Source: a virus. Taken from it: a DNA stretch of 38,536 bases. This document shows, piece after piece, positions 16,130-24,908 of this stretch; the first letter of the stretch is position 1; every line of letters begins with the position of its first letter. A program made the translations under genes and the position numbers. The notes under the pieces are model-generated. The model searched no databases and had not been told where the DNA came from. It saw nothing but the letters and a program-made list of their open reading frames with translations. The DNA lies in the IMG/VR virus record IMGVR_UViG_3300033153_015607, positions 1 to 38,536 of that record. The stretch is one strand, 5' to 3'.

Positions 16130-17137
16130 TTAAACAAACAATAACTTTTTTAATTCTTCTTTAAAATTTTTATGCAATTCTTGTTTTTCTTCTTCATCTT
16201 CTTCATGCTCTTCTTTATATCCTTCTTGTAAATCTTTACCAGTAACGAGAGCATTTGGATTACATGGTACAGAAACGAGACTAAATTCAAGCAATTCCTT
16301 TTCTGTTATAATCTGTTTACGCTCTCCATCTTCATTAACTGTTTCCCAATCATTTACAGAAAATCCAACAGATACCGCATTCATATACCCATTTTTGTAT
16401 AAATTGTAAATTGTATCTATCAACGTCGCGTGACTTGAAAAATTTACTCCATCACTGGATAATTCTTCAAGCTTTGGAAATTTTACTTCTGCTATATATC
16501 GCTTATTCTCTTCATCCTGGTAAATTTTAGCAGTTCCAATTGCTGGAATTTTATAATCGTGCATGAATAACACAATTGGGTTTTTATTGTAATTTTCGAA
16601 ATTCCATCCAGAAAATGTTAACAAATCATTGTCGCGGTCTAATGTTTCGTCTGTTATAACAAATTTTATAATTCTGTCATTTACTGTAATACTTACAGGT
16701 TCTACCTGTTTTAGTTGTTTGCTGGACTTATTTTTTAAGAGAACATTCTTTATATCTTCAGGTTTTAAGGGTTCATAATCTAGTTTTTTAAGGTAAACAT
16801 TTACTTTTTTAGAAACAGCAACCTTATCTTCCATGGGAATATTTACCCCTCCTCGAGCCCCTCTTAAAACTGCTTTTATTGCAATTATCGCCCTTGGAAC
16901 AGCTGTTAATTTACCCTCTATAATGTCAGCAAATCCCAATTTGTAAGATGTAATGTTTTCCATCTTATCCTCATCATACCAAAAAAAAGCTTTCTGGTAT
17001 TTTTTCCAGTCAATCTCTTCTTTTCCTTCTTTTGCCCAGCTACGTACTCTTCTTTCTGCTTGTACTGCGTTCCATATGTAATTTTTTTGTGCAAGTGGTA
17101 AATTTGTACTTCCACTTACAGTTTTTTCTATATACAT
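16130..17137 (-). CDS. Prohead protease with N-terminal extension
   Basis: A 335-residue protein. The C-terminal half is an S78-type prohead protease: 'ETLDRDNDLLTFSGWNFENYNKNPIVLFMHDY' holds the catalytic His, 'MNAVSVGFSV' the Ser, and 'EKELLEFSLVSVPCNPNA' the last motif. The N-terminal 130 residues ('YIWNAVQAERRVRSWAKEG', 'SYKLGFADIIEGKLTAVPRAI', 'GARGGVNIP') form a separate domain also found fused to or beside phage proteases; its role is not known. Cleaves scaffold and capsid N-termini. Confidence 0.88.
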   Translation of the reverse strand: MYIEKTVSGSTNLPLAQKNYIWNAVQAERRVRSWAKEGKEEIDWKKYQKAFFWYDEDKMENITSYKLGFADIIEGKLTAVPRAIIAIKAVLRGARGGVNIPMEDKVAVSKKVNVYLKKLDYEPLKPEDIKNVLLKNKSSKQLKQVEPVSITVNDRIIKFVITDETLDRDNDLLTFSGWNFENYNKNPIVLFMHDYKIPAIGTAKIYQDEENKRYIAEVKFPKLEELSSDGVNFSSHATLIDTIYNLYKNGYMNAVSVGFSVNDWETVNEDGERKQIITEKELLEFSLVSVPCNPNALVTGKDLQEGYKEEHEEDEEEKQELHKNFKEELKKLLFV

Positions 17138-17147
17138 ATTTTACCTC

Positions 17148-17402
17148 CTAAATTTCTATATTTTTAATCCACCCATCGTTTACTGCTTCTTCTTGGGTTA
17201 ATTCAACTATATTGTTAATTTCTTCCTGCGTCAATCTGTTTTCTTGATTATTAAAAACTATAAGTGCCCATTTGTTTACTAAAATGTTATATATAATTTC
17301 TGTAAAATATTTTGTTATATTACCTGTACATCCAATTCTGTCAGCTATTTCCTTATTTTTATTTTTAGCTTCACTTTCACTGTCAAATATTAGCAACTTC
17401 AT
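17148..17402 (-). CDS. Small hypothetical protein after adhesin genes
   Basis: An 84-residue protein, start 'MKLLIFDSESEAKNKNKEIADRIGC', end 'TQEEAVNDGWIKN'. The pattern of a leading 'MKLLIFdseseA' helix-strand recalls short proteins encoded after tail fibre genes, which may act as fibre chaperones. There is an apparent GGTGG ribosome site. The function is inferred from place only. Confidence 0.5.
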   Translation of the reverse strand: MKLLIFDSESEAKNKNKEIADRIGCTGNITKYFTEIIYNILVNKWALIVFNNQENRLTQEEINNIVELTQEEAVNDGWIKNIEI

Positions 17403-17413
17403 GTTTACACCAC

Positions 17414-18307
17414 CTATACAATTCCAAAATAATTTACAATATTTTGCTTTATTGCTAAAATTTCATTACTTGCTAACTCTTCTCCATAAATTACAAATTC
17501 TGATATATAACCATCAAAATATCCATTTCCGGCAGCAGGTTTCCCTCCAATGGTAATTTTTGGATTGTTTGAATATTCTATCGGTCCCGAATTGCCGTCT
17601 TCGTCTATATATTCATTATTCAAATTTTTGGAAACTACGGTTTTATACAAGCCTTTTTTGTAACCTGTTACCAGCGTTAGTTCTCCAATTGTTGCTGTTT
17701 CTCCTGCAACAGAATTTGTAAACCAACTGCCACCTTGTTTATACCTAAAAGCGGTTTTAAAGGGAGAAATTGTAAAATTGATATTCCACCCATTTATTCC
17801 ATTTTCTAGGCCAGAATGAGTTCCAATTATTGGAACATTACTCCCAATATTTTCTATGGAAGAAACTGCAAAAACTGTAACAGAATCTGTTCCATTTATT
17901 GTATTAGAAACCAAAATATTGTTATTTTCTTTTATAAACCTCATGGATATTTTACCATTTTTTCTTATAACTGCATTATTTTCAAAAATTTTAGGTTGTT
18001 GGGATAATGTATCTTGATATACATCTGTTGTACTATCACCAGTTTGATTATAAAATTTAGAAATATATCCCTCATTATCTGCACCCATGAAATTTTTAAT
18101 CGCATCTTCGTTAATCTCGCCATATCCATTTATTGTAAAATTACATTCATCCGTATTTATTACTCTCCTTATTCTTACACAATTTCCACTGTAATTATTT
18201 ACCATCCTTCTAAATCCATAAATTCCCAAAGGTGTTTTTGAAGGTACAATTTCTGTTATATTTTCCCTTATCCAATTTTTAGGTTCTTTATATGTAAAAC
18301 TTATCAT
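17414..18307 (-). CDS. Lectin-like (ConA/LamG) virion adhesin
   Basis: A 297-residue protein with a segment 'LGIYGFRRMVNNYSGNCVRIRRV', 'YISKFYNQTGD' and 'QQPKIFENNAVI' in the first 110 residues. It strongly recalls the concanavalin-like domain found in phage adhesins and arabinofuranosidase-B-like proteins ('a-GlRrl-x-x-aYsG-x-aiRvRRs'). A second jelly-roll portion ends with 'YFDGYISEFVIYGEELASNEI'. Carbohydrate binding on the virion surface is the likely role. No catalytic residues can be assigned. Confidence 0.7.
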   Translation of the reverse strand: MISFTYKEPKNWIRENITEIVPSKTPLGIYGFRRMVNNYSGNCVRIRRVINTDECNFTINGYGEINEDAIKNFMGADNEGYISKFYNQTGDSTTDVYQDTLSQQPKIFENNAVIRKNGKISMRFIKENNNILVSNTINGTDSVTVFAVSSIENIGSNVPIIGTHSGLENGINGWNINFTISPFKTAFRYKQGGSWFTNSVAGETATIGELTLVTGYKKGLYKTVVSKNLNNEYIDEDGNSGPIEYSNNPKITIGGKPAAGNGYFDGYISEFVIYGEELASNEILAIKQNIVNYFGIV

Positions 18308-18310
18308 TTT

Positions 18311-19597
18311 CTATATTGTCCTTAATTTGTATAATTTTTCTATATCATTTTCTGACACAATATCGGAGAATAAATTAATTTTCCTTAATTTACCATCTCC
18401 GTATGTTGTTTCTAATTTATTTAAATACAAATCTTCACCTGTAACAAAATTCCATGTTACAGATGGTTGCGTTAGAACTAAAATATTGTCTATATATATT
18501 TTAACACTATTTGCTGTTGCATTACATACAATTATTATGTGTACATAATTATTAAGTTCAAATACATTATTTACAATAACTGTAGGAGATGTTGAATTAA
18601 GGTATATATATAAGTTAGTTCCATTTTGTGCTATAAGCCATCCATTTCCATAATTTGCCTGTCCATACGCTACGATTGGTTTCGTTGCTGCATTTATTGC
18701 TTTTGCTTTACAATAAAGTTCTATTGTAAAACTTCCATTTCCAAATTCGAAATCCGTGTTATTACTTATTTGTAAATATTTGTCATCAAAAAAATCTATT
18801 GAATTATCTGTAGTATCTAGCAAAATTTGATTAGATAGTATATTTTGTACAGCATTGTTATTATTAACTTGGTCATAAATCTTTGTTATGTTAAATTGTT
18901 CCAATGCAGCTATATCTTTAACAAATTTGGAATTTTTAAACCATCCGCTTCCTATTGTTCCCACAGAATTGTTAGAAATTCCCACAATAAATCTTGCTGT
19001 TGTTGTTGTTGCAGGTGCAACTAAGTAATTATTTACAAGTGTTCTAAAATAATCTTTTGTATACGTCGCTACAGCAGAAGTTGTAATTTTTGTAGAATTA
19101 TTGTACCAATCTATATATACTTTTGCTGTAATATCTCCCAATATTTTACAATCTACTGCTAATGATATAATGTCTCCTTCTGTTGCTGCAATATCTTGAT
19201 ATAGGAATGAAATGGCAATACTACCACTATTTGTAATTTCAATCTTTTGTGTATTATCTATTGAAAAAATAGTTGTATGCCCTGTTCCCTGTACGTCTAT
19301 GTAACCATCTGTTACTCCATCCAAATTACTATCTTCTACCATTTCTGGATTTGTTATTATATTTGTATAAGTTTTTTCAAAATTACTTAAATAACTATTA
19401 TTCAAATAATTACCAGAAAATGAAATATTTGTTTCTTCTAAATCGCTTCTTAAAATTCTAATAGGATAATTATTGTAAAATTGGTTTTGTTTGTTAATAG
19501 CTAAAGAAACAACACATGAAGAAACAATTTGTTTCACTAAATCTATATACCAATTATTTGTATTTTTCCAATTGTTTGGACTAATAAAGCTACTCAT
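18311..19597 (-). CDS. LamG-domain virion adhesin
   Basis: A 428-residue protein. An N-terminal domain repeats the layout of the downstream adhesin ('YNNYPIRILRSDLEETNISFSG', 'ITKIYDQVNNNNAV'). The C-terminal 150 residues are a LamG/ConA-like jelly roll ('FEFGNGSFTIELYCKAKA', 'YVHIIIVCNATANSVKIYID'). Between them lies a carbohydrate-binding-module-like section ('VEDSNLDGVTDGY', 'IAISFLYQDIAATEGD'). Its ATG overlaps the upstream TGA (ATGA). A receptor- or glycan-binding role is inferred. Confidence 0.7.
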   Translation of the reverse strand: MSSFISPNNWKNTNNWYIDLVKQIVSSCVVSLAINKQNQFYNNYPIRILRSDLEETNISFSGNYLNNSYLSNFEKTYTNIITNPEMVEDSNLDGVTDGYIDVQGTGHTTIFSIDNTQKIEITNSGSIAISFLYQDIAATEGDIISLAVDCKILGDITAKVYIDWYNNSTKITTSAVATYTKDYFRTLVNNYLVAPATTTTARFIVGISNNSVGTIGSGWFKNSKFVKDIAALEQFNITKIYDQVNNNNAVQNILSNQILLDTTDNSIDFFDDKYLQISNNTDFEFGNGSFTIELYCKAKAINAATKPIVAYGQANYGNGWLIAQNGTNLYIYLNSTSPTVIVNNVFELNNYVHIIIVCNATANSVKIYIDNILVLTQPSVTWNFVTGEDLYLNKLETTYGDGKLRKINLFSDIVSENDIEKLYKLRTI

Positions 19598-20640
19598 GTT
19601 CCTACTCGTCCTCTCAAATCTGTATAATATATTCCAAGTATTTCATTTAATGGTACAACTTTGGCTTTTACAGAATTTGCATATGTATCTCTGCTATTAA
19701 ATGTAACCGTTCCGAGACCTTTAAATTGGTCTAGTTTAAATTTGGATTTAATCTCATTTAATTCCAAATCTGCAAAATCTATAGCTTCAGATGCTTGCTG
19801 ATATTGGCGTATGCCCACAATGCAAGAACACTGTCTCCTAAAATCTGGGCCTTTAAAATAATGATAGTTAATATGGTAATTATTGGTTATTTCTGTTAAT
19901 TGCCAAACTCCTCCAATATTTTCATTAAATGCCAATCTTCCTGAACCTGTTGTAAGCACTTTGTGACCACTCGGCGGAGTTCCTTTCCTTAAAACGGGTG
20001 TACTACCATTCATATATATAATTTGGAAATCTAATACATCAGTTGCATATTTTTGTACAACATGTTGTATTCTTCCAATATAGTAATTTCCTTCTTCTAT
20101 AGCAAATCTTGCATGTTCTTCTAAGCTTCCATCACCTATTACAAATTCTGTTAATTCTCCTCCATTTTTCCATCTTATGGTATCGCTTAACATTCTAAAA
20201 AAGCTCTGGTAATCAATTCCAATTGGTTGCCTAAGTTCCACAACTGTTAATTCTTTCAAATTCACAGAATCCCAATAAATGGCAGAAACAACAGTATCAT
20301 TTCCAACTTCTGTTATTATATCAAATTCCTGGTTTGGCAAAATTGACTGATATATTGATCTTAACCCAGTTCCTGTAAAAACTATCCAGTGCAGGCCTTC
20401 ATATGTTTCGGCCGATGGAACTATAATACTTAATTGTGAACTAATAACATGTTTTATACCATATCTCCATATTATGAAATTACTTCCAGTTGGTGTAAGG
20501 GTAAAAGTTCTTGTGCTGTTATTATAAGCCATTTCACTCGCTTCAATGTCAACTTTTCCAGTTGTTGGATTAATTGGAAATCCTCTCAAAATATGTTGTG
20601 CTGCTAGGCTACTAAATCCTAATATATCATTTATAGGCAT
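19594..20640 (-). CDS. Putative virion fibre protein 1
   Basis: A 348-residue protein starting 'MPINDILGFSSLAAQHILRG', without a recognised family. It is rich in strands and aromatic residues, with 'RQPIGIDYQSFFRMLSDTIRW' near the middle. Three cysteines, two in CSC, lie in 'QCSCIVGIRQY'. It is the middle member of a run of five surface-protein genes, overlapped by the LamG gene. A structural appendage is likely. Confidence 0.5.
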   Translation of the reverse strand: MPINDILGFSSLAAQHILRGFPINPTTGKVDIEASEMAYNNSTRTFTLTPTGSNFIIWRYGIKHVISSQLSIIVPSAETYEGLHWIVFTGTGLRSIYQSILPNQEFDIITEVGNDTVVSAIYWDSVNLKELTVVELRQPIGIDYQSFFRMLSDTIRWKNGGELTEFVIGDGSLEEHARFAIEEGNYYIGRIQHVVQKYATDVLDFQIIYMNGSTPVLRKGTPPSGHKVLTTGSGRLAFNENIGGVWQLTEITNNYHINYHYFKGPDFRRQCSCIVGIRQYQQASEAIDFADLELNEIKSKFKLDQFKGLGTVTFNSRDTYANSVKAKVVPLNEILGIYYTDLRGRVGT

Positions 20641-20660
20641 ATTTTACCACCTTTGTATTT

Positions 20661-21629
20661 TTATAACTGTCCATATTTATTGCAATTTACAATTTTTGCC
20701 TCTCCTGCTAAAATTGCTGCAGCTAAATCTGTTACATCTTCTCGAAATGTAATTGTGCATAGATTTATAGCTCCTTCTATCCCCTCAGGTTCGTAAAGCT
20801 TATTGGTAACATATCGTGACAAATCATCTATAGCATCAGTTAGTGTCGAATACAATTTTTGCCCATATCCCACAAAAATGGTAGCAGTGGAATTATATGG
20901 ATAAAATTTCATAATTTGTGTTGTATATTTGTTAGGAGGTACTGTTTGCAACGTTCCGCTTAAGTCATCCCACTGTGTCGGGTTCAAATCTGATGTTACT
21001 GCTTGGGGAATTATTCCACCTGTGGCAGAAATATACACAGGCACAAAGTAAACAGGGCTAAAAATAGGCGTTGTAGGCGTGTGTGGTGACAACGGTTCGT
21101 TTATAGCATTTGCACCGTGTCTGACAGATACACCCAGTGTTTTGTCAAGTTTTAGGTTATTACCATTTTCTGTTACAATATTTCCAGAAATTTTTAAAAC
21201 TTGCCCTATAGAATTTCCTAATATTACCTCCAATGGGTTTTCCCAACAAAATATTGGTAAATATAGGGCAGAAGCTATATTTATTCCATCTAAAGTAAAC
21301 ACTCGTCCGATTCTAAAAGTAGTAGTAAGCTGTAGCGGGCTAAAATCTGCATTTTGTATAACAACATTTCCAGAGCTGTCAATTCCTATAAAAATACTTG
21401 GTAAACTATTCCATACAGGTGTTACAGCTGTTTTACTTGTCCAATTTACCAATGTTTGTGTTACATTACCAGGATTTGTGTATTTATCAACTATATACCC
21501 ATATCCTGCAGAAATATCAAACTTTGTTGGGTCACCTCCATTTACGGTAATAAGTCCACCTTCGACTATTCCTGTACTTAATATGTAATTTTTTTCAACT
21601 ATAGATACTAATGTATCTTGAATTGGCAT
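20661..21629 (-). CDS. Putative virion fibre protein 2
   Basis: A 322-residue protein starting 'MPIQDTLVSIVEKNYILSTG'. The early part 'GGLITVNGGDPTKFDISAGYGYIVD' is a pattern often seen in fibre-shaft or baseplate-fibre proteins, where 'G-x-i-x-v-n-g-x-d-p-t-k-f-d-i-x-aG' begins a beta-rich shaft. It ends with helical 'DLAAAILAGEAKIVNC'. Probably part of the same appendage as the next gene. Confidence 0.55.
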   Translation of the reverse strand: MPIQDTLVSIVEKNYILSTGIVEGGLITVNGGDPTKFDISAGYGYIVDKYTNPGNVTQTLVNWTSKTAVTPVWNSLPSIFIGIDSSGNVVIQNADFSPLQLTTTFRIGRVFTLDGINIASALYLPIFCWENPLEVILGNSIGQVLKISGNIVTENGNNLKLDKTLGVSVRHGANAINEPLSPHTPTTPIFSPVYFVPVYISATGGIIPQAVTSDLNPTQWDDLSGTLQTVPPNKYTTQIMKFYPYNSTATIFVGYGQKLYSTLTDAIDDLSRYVTNKLYEPEGIEGAINLCTITFREDVTDLAAAILAGEAKIVNCNKYGQL

Positions 21630-21641
21630 TATATGTCACTC

Positions 21642-22781
21642 CTAAATCCAAAATATGAAACTAAATGTTTCTTCGACTTCGGTTGCAATATAAAAGGAAA
21701 AGTTTCTAAATCTTCCAGAATCTGGACTAGAAAAACGCTGGCTACGCAACAGCGGTATAGAATCGCTTTGTGGCGGATCTCCAACTACACCTGTAACATT
21801 ATAATAATATTTGCTCTCAGTTGTGGGATTATTTGGAATAATTTCAAATAATTTGGTATTGTATGGAACATCTATTTTAAACATCTTGTTTACATCACCT
21901 GATGTAATTATTTGTTGCCCTATTTGCATGTCTGTAACAATATCTTTGTTTACATAATTTATACTATCTTCTCCAGAATTGTAAGCAAAAGGTGCTGCAT
22001 CCACAATACGTTGCACAGGCACAAGATTAGGGTCTATAGTGCTACTCATTGCTTCTGTTATGCTGCTATCTGTGTCCTTTATGCTTGTTAAAAATCTCTT
22101 AAAATCGTAAATTATTGTATATTCTGTTCCTGCAATTACAGAAGTTCCAATATCTGTAAATGTTATGGTGTCTGCTGAGTTAGATAATATTTTAGTTATG
22201 TAAGTTTTACCAGAAATTACAAAAGTTATATATGCTAAAGAAAGAGCATTTACATCTACTGCCAAATTTGTATCTGTAAGGGTTGTATTGCTTCCTCCTG
22301 TTGCAGTTCCAGTTATGTTTCCAGTTTTTGTTATATTCTTAAAGTAATTAGTCCAATCTGCCGCTGTTTGTGCAACTCCACCAACTTTTGTCAAATTTAC
22401 GTTTGAGATAGGAGTTTTTATTTGGTAAAGATTTCCTGAAACTACAGTTGCTCCACCTGCTAAGGAAGAAAATGTAATTGTATCCGAAGTATTGGATATT
22501 ACCTTAGCAATGTAACTTATTCCAGAAATTTCTATACTTATAGTTGCATTAGCCCAAATATCCGTTTCCCAGGATTTTGCAGTATCTACAAGAGTTGTAT
22601 TGCTTCCTCCTGTTGCAGTTCCAGTATCTGCATTAAATTCCAGGGAATTTTGGAGAGCCATGTAAATATCTGTAAGTAAATCCGCTTCGTTTTTGATTTC
22701 CTCGTTCGAGTTTATTATGTCTCCAGTTCGTGGCGTTATTAAGTTTTTATCGAATATTTTATAATTACTATTAAGTGCCAT
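21642..22781 (-). CDS. Modular virion surface protein with duplicated TGGSNTTL unit
   Basis: About 379 residues from the ATG at 22781, which follows AAGGAGGAA in the portal 3' end; the ORF extends further upstream but that part overlaps the portal. Two related modules are seen: 'TGTATGGSNTTLVDTAKSW' near residue 60 and 'TGTATGGSNTTLTDTNLAV' near residue 150, each followed by an I-x-Y-I-x-K-I-x-S-N-(T/S)-x-D-T-I-T-F stretch. This 'g-t-a-t-g-g-s-x-t-t-l-x-D' unit is widespread in phage surface proteins. Confidence 0.6.
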   Translation of the reverse strand: MALNSNYKIFDKNLITPRTGDIINSNEEIKNEADLLTDIYMALQNSLEFNADTGTATGGSNTTLVDTAKSWETDIWANATISIEISGISYIAKVISNTSDTITFSSLAGGATVVSGNLYQIKTPISNVNLTKVGGVAQTAADWTNYFKNITKTGNITGTATGGSNTTLTDTNLAVDVNALSLAYITFVISGKTYITKILSNSADTITFTDIGTSVIAGTEYTIIYDFKRFLTSIKDTDSSITEAMSSTIDPNLVPVQRIVDAAPFAYNSGEDSINYVNKDIVTDMQIGQQIITSGDVNKMFKIDVPYNTKLFEIIPNNPTTESKYYYNVTGVVGDPPQSDSIPLLRSQRFSSPDSGRFRNFSFYIATEVEETFSFIFWI

Positions 22782-22791
22782 ATTATTTAAT

Positions 22792-24753
22792 TTATTCCTC
22801 CTTAACAAGTAAAACACATCTGCAGTTTACAAATTCTTCCACTGATCCGAATGTGTCTCCGGGATATTTTAGTCCATTTGAGAAAAGTTTACCATTTTGT
22901 ATAATTTGCCCATCTAGTGCTGCGTGACTATCTCTTACTCTTTCGTCACGACTTGTTAACCACTGTACATATTCTATTTCTGCTGCTTTATAAGTTTCGA
23001 ATACGCCTCCTTGCGTTGCATTATGCGTTTCCGTTCTTGCAATTGTTTTTGCTCTTCCTTTTCCAATATCTGTTATTTTATTACTTATATTATCAGCTAA
23101 GGTTCTTATTGACAATCCTTCATCTAAATATTTTTGTACTTCTTTCCCTATCATTTTTTGCGTCTCTTCGTTTATGTTTTTTGCTTGTATATATGCATAT
23201 TTTTCCCAATACTCATTTATGGTATTTTCTACAAAATCTGGTTGTATATTAAAATTATAAATGTTAATGCTTTCATCAATACCATTTTTTGAAGAATTTA
23301 CAATAAAAGGTAATAATATCTTTTGTAATTCTTCATCTTCAACTGTTTGTAAAAATATTGAATCTAATATAATTTGTGGTAAATTATCTTTTCTGCTTTT
23401 TTTAGCTTTAGTTGCATATAATTCTAACAAGTTTTTACTTGTTCTAGCTGCTTGTTCCTCAAAAAACTTATTCATGGAAATTTCTAGTCCTTTTTCGAGT
23501 TTTCTGGCAGCATTATCGAAATTTTTCCATATTACATATTTTTCATTTTCATTCATTTTTTTTTTAATTATACTTTTATTTCCATCAGATGCAGATACTT
23601 CATATACATTTATTGGAATATGATATACATCTCCGTCTTTTATTTGTGTATATCCGTTTGCTATTCTCCATTCATTTTTTGTTAACGCTCCGTTTGCAAA
23701 TCCATCATTGGAAATTTTTAGGTTAAATTCCTTATCTTCGGGAATTATGTTTTTATGTTCTATGTATATATCTTTGTCAGCGATTAGTTGATTATTGAAT
23801 ACATCTTGTGTCATGCTTAAACGGTAATTTAATACATTTCTTGCATATAATGTATATGCTGCGTCTATTGTTGCTCTGTTAGAATTTTCCACAATACCCA
23901 TAATTTCGGGAGGAATGTTAAAATTTTGAATAGCAACATCTCGTATAAATTTTCTAGAAGCTATAAAATCCATTTCTTTGCTGGTTTCTTTTACCATTTG
24001 TACCTTTGCATCCCAAGGTAAAATTCTTGCTTTATATGCATTTAATAGTCCCTTTGACTTTTTATTCCATTCAAGTTCTAATCTCTTTATGTCGCCGCTT
24101 TGTGCACCAGGGGCCTGGATAATTATAGGAGGTACTGCATCGTTATAAAAAAACTTTTTTGAATATTTTGCCATGTACTCATCTGTTTCAATCTCATCAC
24201 CTATTTGTTGCACCTGCCCGACTCCTCTGTTGTAAGGGCTGGAAATATTTGGGTCAACAAAATATACCATATCTTGGTAATCAACCCTAAATTCTTCTCC
24301 ACCATTTTCGGGGCAAATAATATAGTAATTTCTTCCATTACTGGGAGTATCATAAACCCAGCTTGGAGGAACTACCCATATTTCCTCAATTTTTCCTTTT
24401 TCGTCTCTTTCTAAAACCCAAAATGCTTCTCCATTTATTAGGAGGTGTACCTCTTTTATGTAATTTATGTTAGTCCATGTCATCCAAGGTAAAGGATTAG
24501 GATTTTTTAGTAATTTGTTAAAAATTGTATCTTCTAGAATATTATTGTCTTTATCTTTTACAATCCATTCCACAGCTGCAATATCCTGGGCTATTCTCCT
24601 AACAGGATTCATTCTTGGATTTTTATGGTATAGTATCTCCCAACTTTTAGGATTATTTTCTGGTGGATTGTTCCAAATGTTTAATAGTTTGCTATGTATG
24701 TAATTATCTACTTTATTATTAAATTTTTTTTTAATATTAGAAAACAATCCCAT
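22792..24753 (-). CDS. Portal protein fused to SPP1 gp7-like morphogenesis domain
   Basis: A 653-residue fusion. Residues about 1-380 form the portal: 'NPRMNPVRRIAQDIAAVEW', 'NGEAFWVLERDEKG', 'SPYNRGVGQVQQIGDEIETDEY' and 'NSNRATIDAAYTLYARNVLNYRL'. Residues about 480-653 form the Mu gpF/SPP1 gp7 domain: 'GKGRAKTIARTETHNATQGG', 'YVQWLTSRDERVRDSHAALDG' and 'FVNCRCVLLV'. The portal ring is the DNA gate; gp7-like parts enter the capsid or aid ejection. Such fusions are known. Confidence 0.93.
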   Translation of the reverse strand: MGLFSNIKKKFNNKVDNYIHSKLLNIWNNPPENNPKSWEILYHKNPRMNPVRRIAQDIAAVEWIVKDKDNNILEDTIFNKLLKNPNPLPWMTWTNINYIKEVHLLINGEAFWVLERDEKGKIEEIWVVPPSWVYDTPSNGRNYYIICPENGGEEFRVDYQDMVYFVDPNISSPYNRGVGQVQQIGDEIETDEYMAKYSKKFFYNDAVPPIIIQAPGAQSGDIKRLELEWNKKSKGLLNAYKARILPWDAKVQMVKETSKEMDFIASRKFIRDVAIQNFNIPPEIMGIVENSNRATIDAAYTLYARNVLNYRLSMTQDVFNNQLIADKDIYIEHKNIIPEDKEFNLKISNDGFANGALTKNEWRIANGYTQIKDGDVYHIPINVYEVSASDGNKSIIKKKMNENEKYVIWKNFDNAARKLEKGLEISMNKFFEEQAARTSKNLLELYATKAKKSRKDNLPQIILDSIFLQTVEDEELQKILLPFIVNSSKNGIDESINIYNFNIQPDFVENTINEYWEKYAYIQAKNINEETQKMIGKEVQKYLDEGLSIRTLADNISNKITDIGKGRAKTIARTETHNATQGGVFETYKAAEIEYVQWLTSRDERVRDSHAALDGQIIQNGKLFSNGLKYPGDTFGSVEEFVNCRCVLLVKEE

Positions 24754-24782
24754 ATATTTTTACATCCTTAAATTTTTATATT

Positions 24783-24908
24783 ATAAACTAATCGTGTCAA
24801 TAAACAAAAAGAATAATATATAAAAAATAATAATATATAAATTTGAAGTTTTGCCACGATTAGTTTATGTATATATTATATACCTTATATGTCATAAACT
24901 TCAAATTT
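24783..24908. promoter_or_regulatory. Two overlapping inverted repeats between TerL and portal
   Basis: TAAACTAATCGTG (24784-24796) pairs with 24855-24867. AAATTTGAAGTTT (24839-24851) pairs with 24896-24908, the last codons of the terminase gene. The two stems interleave, so only one can form at a time. In the minus-strand RNA this could be a switch, an attenuator or a terminase/pac recognition site. A TATAAT lies at the downstream edge, but no convincing -35 box was found. Confidence 0.5.

Noticed and set aside
24754-24884. A consensus promoter before the portal gene
   Set aside because: TTGACA lies only 11 bases from TATAAT, too short for a normal promoter.
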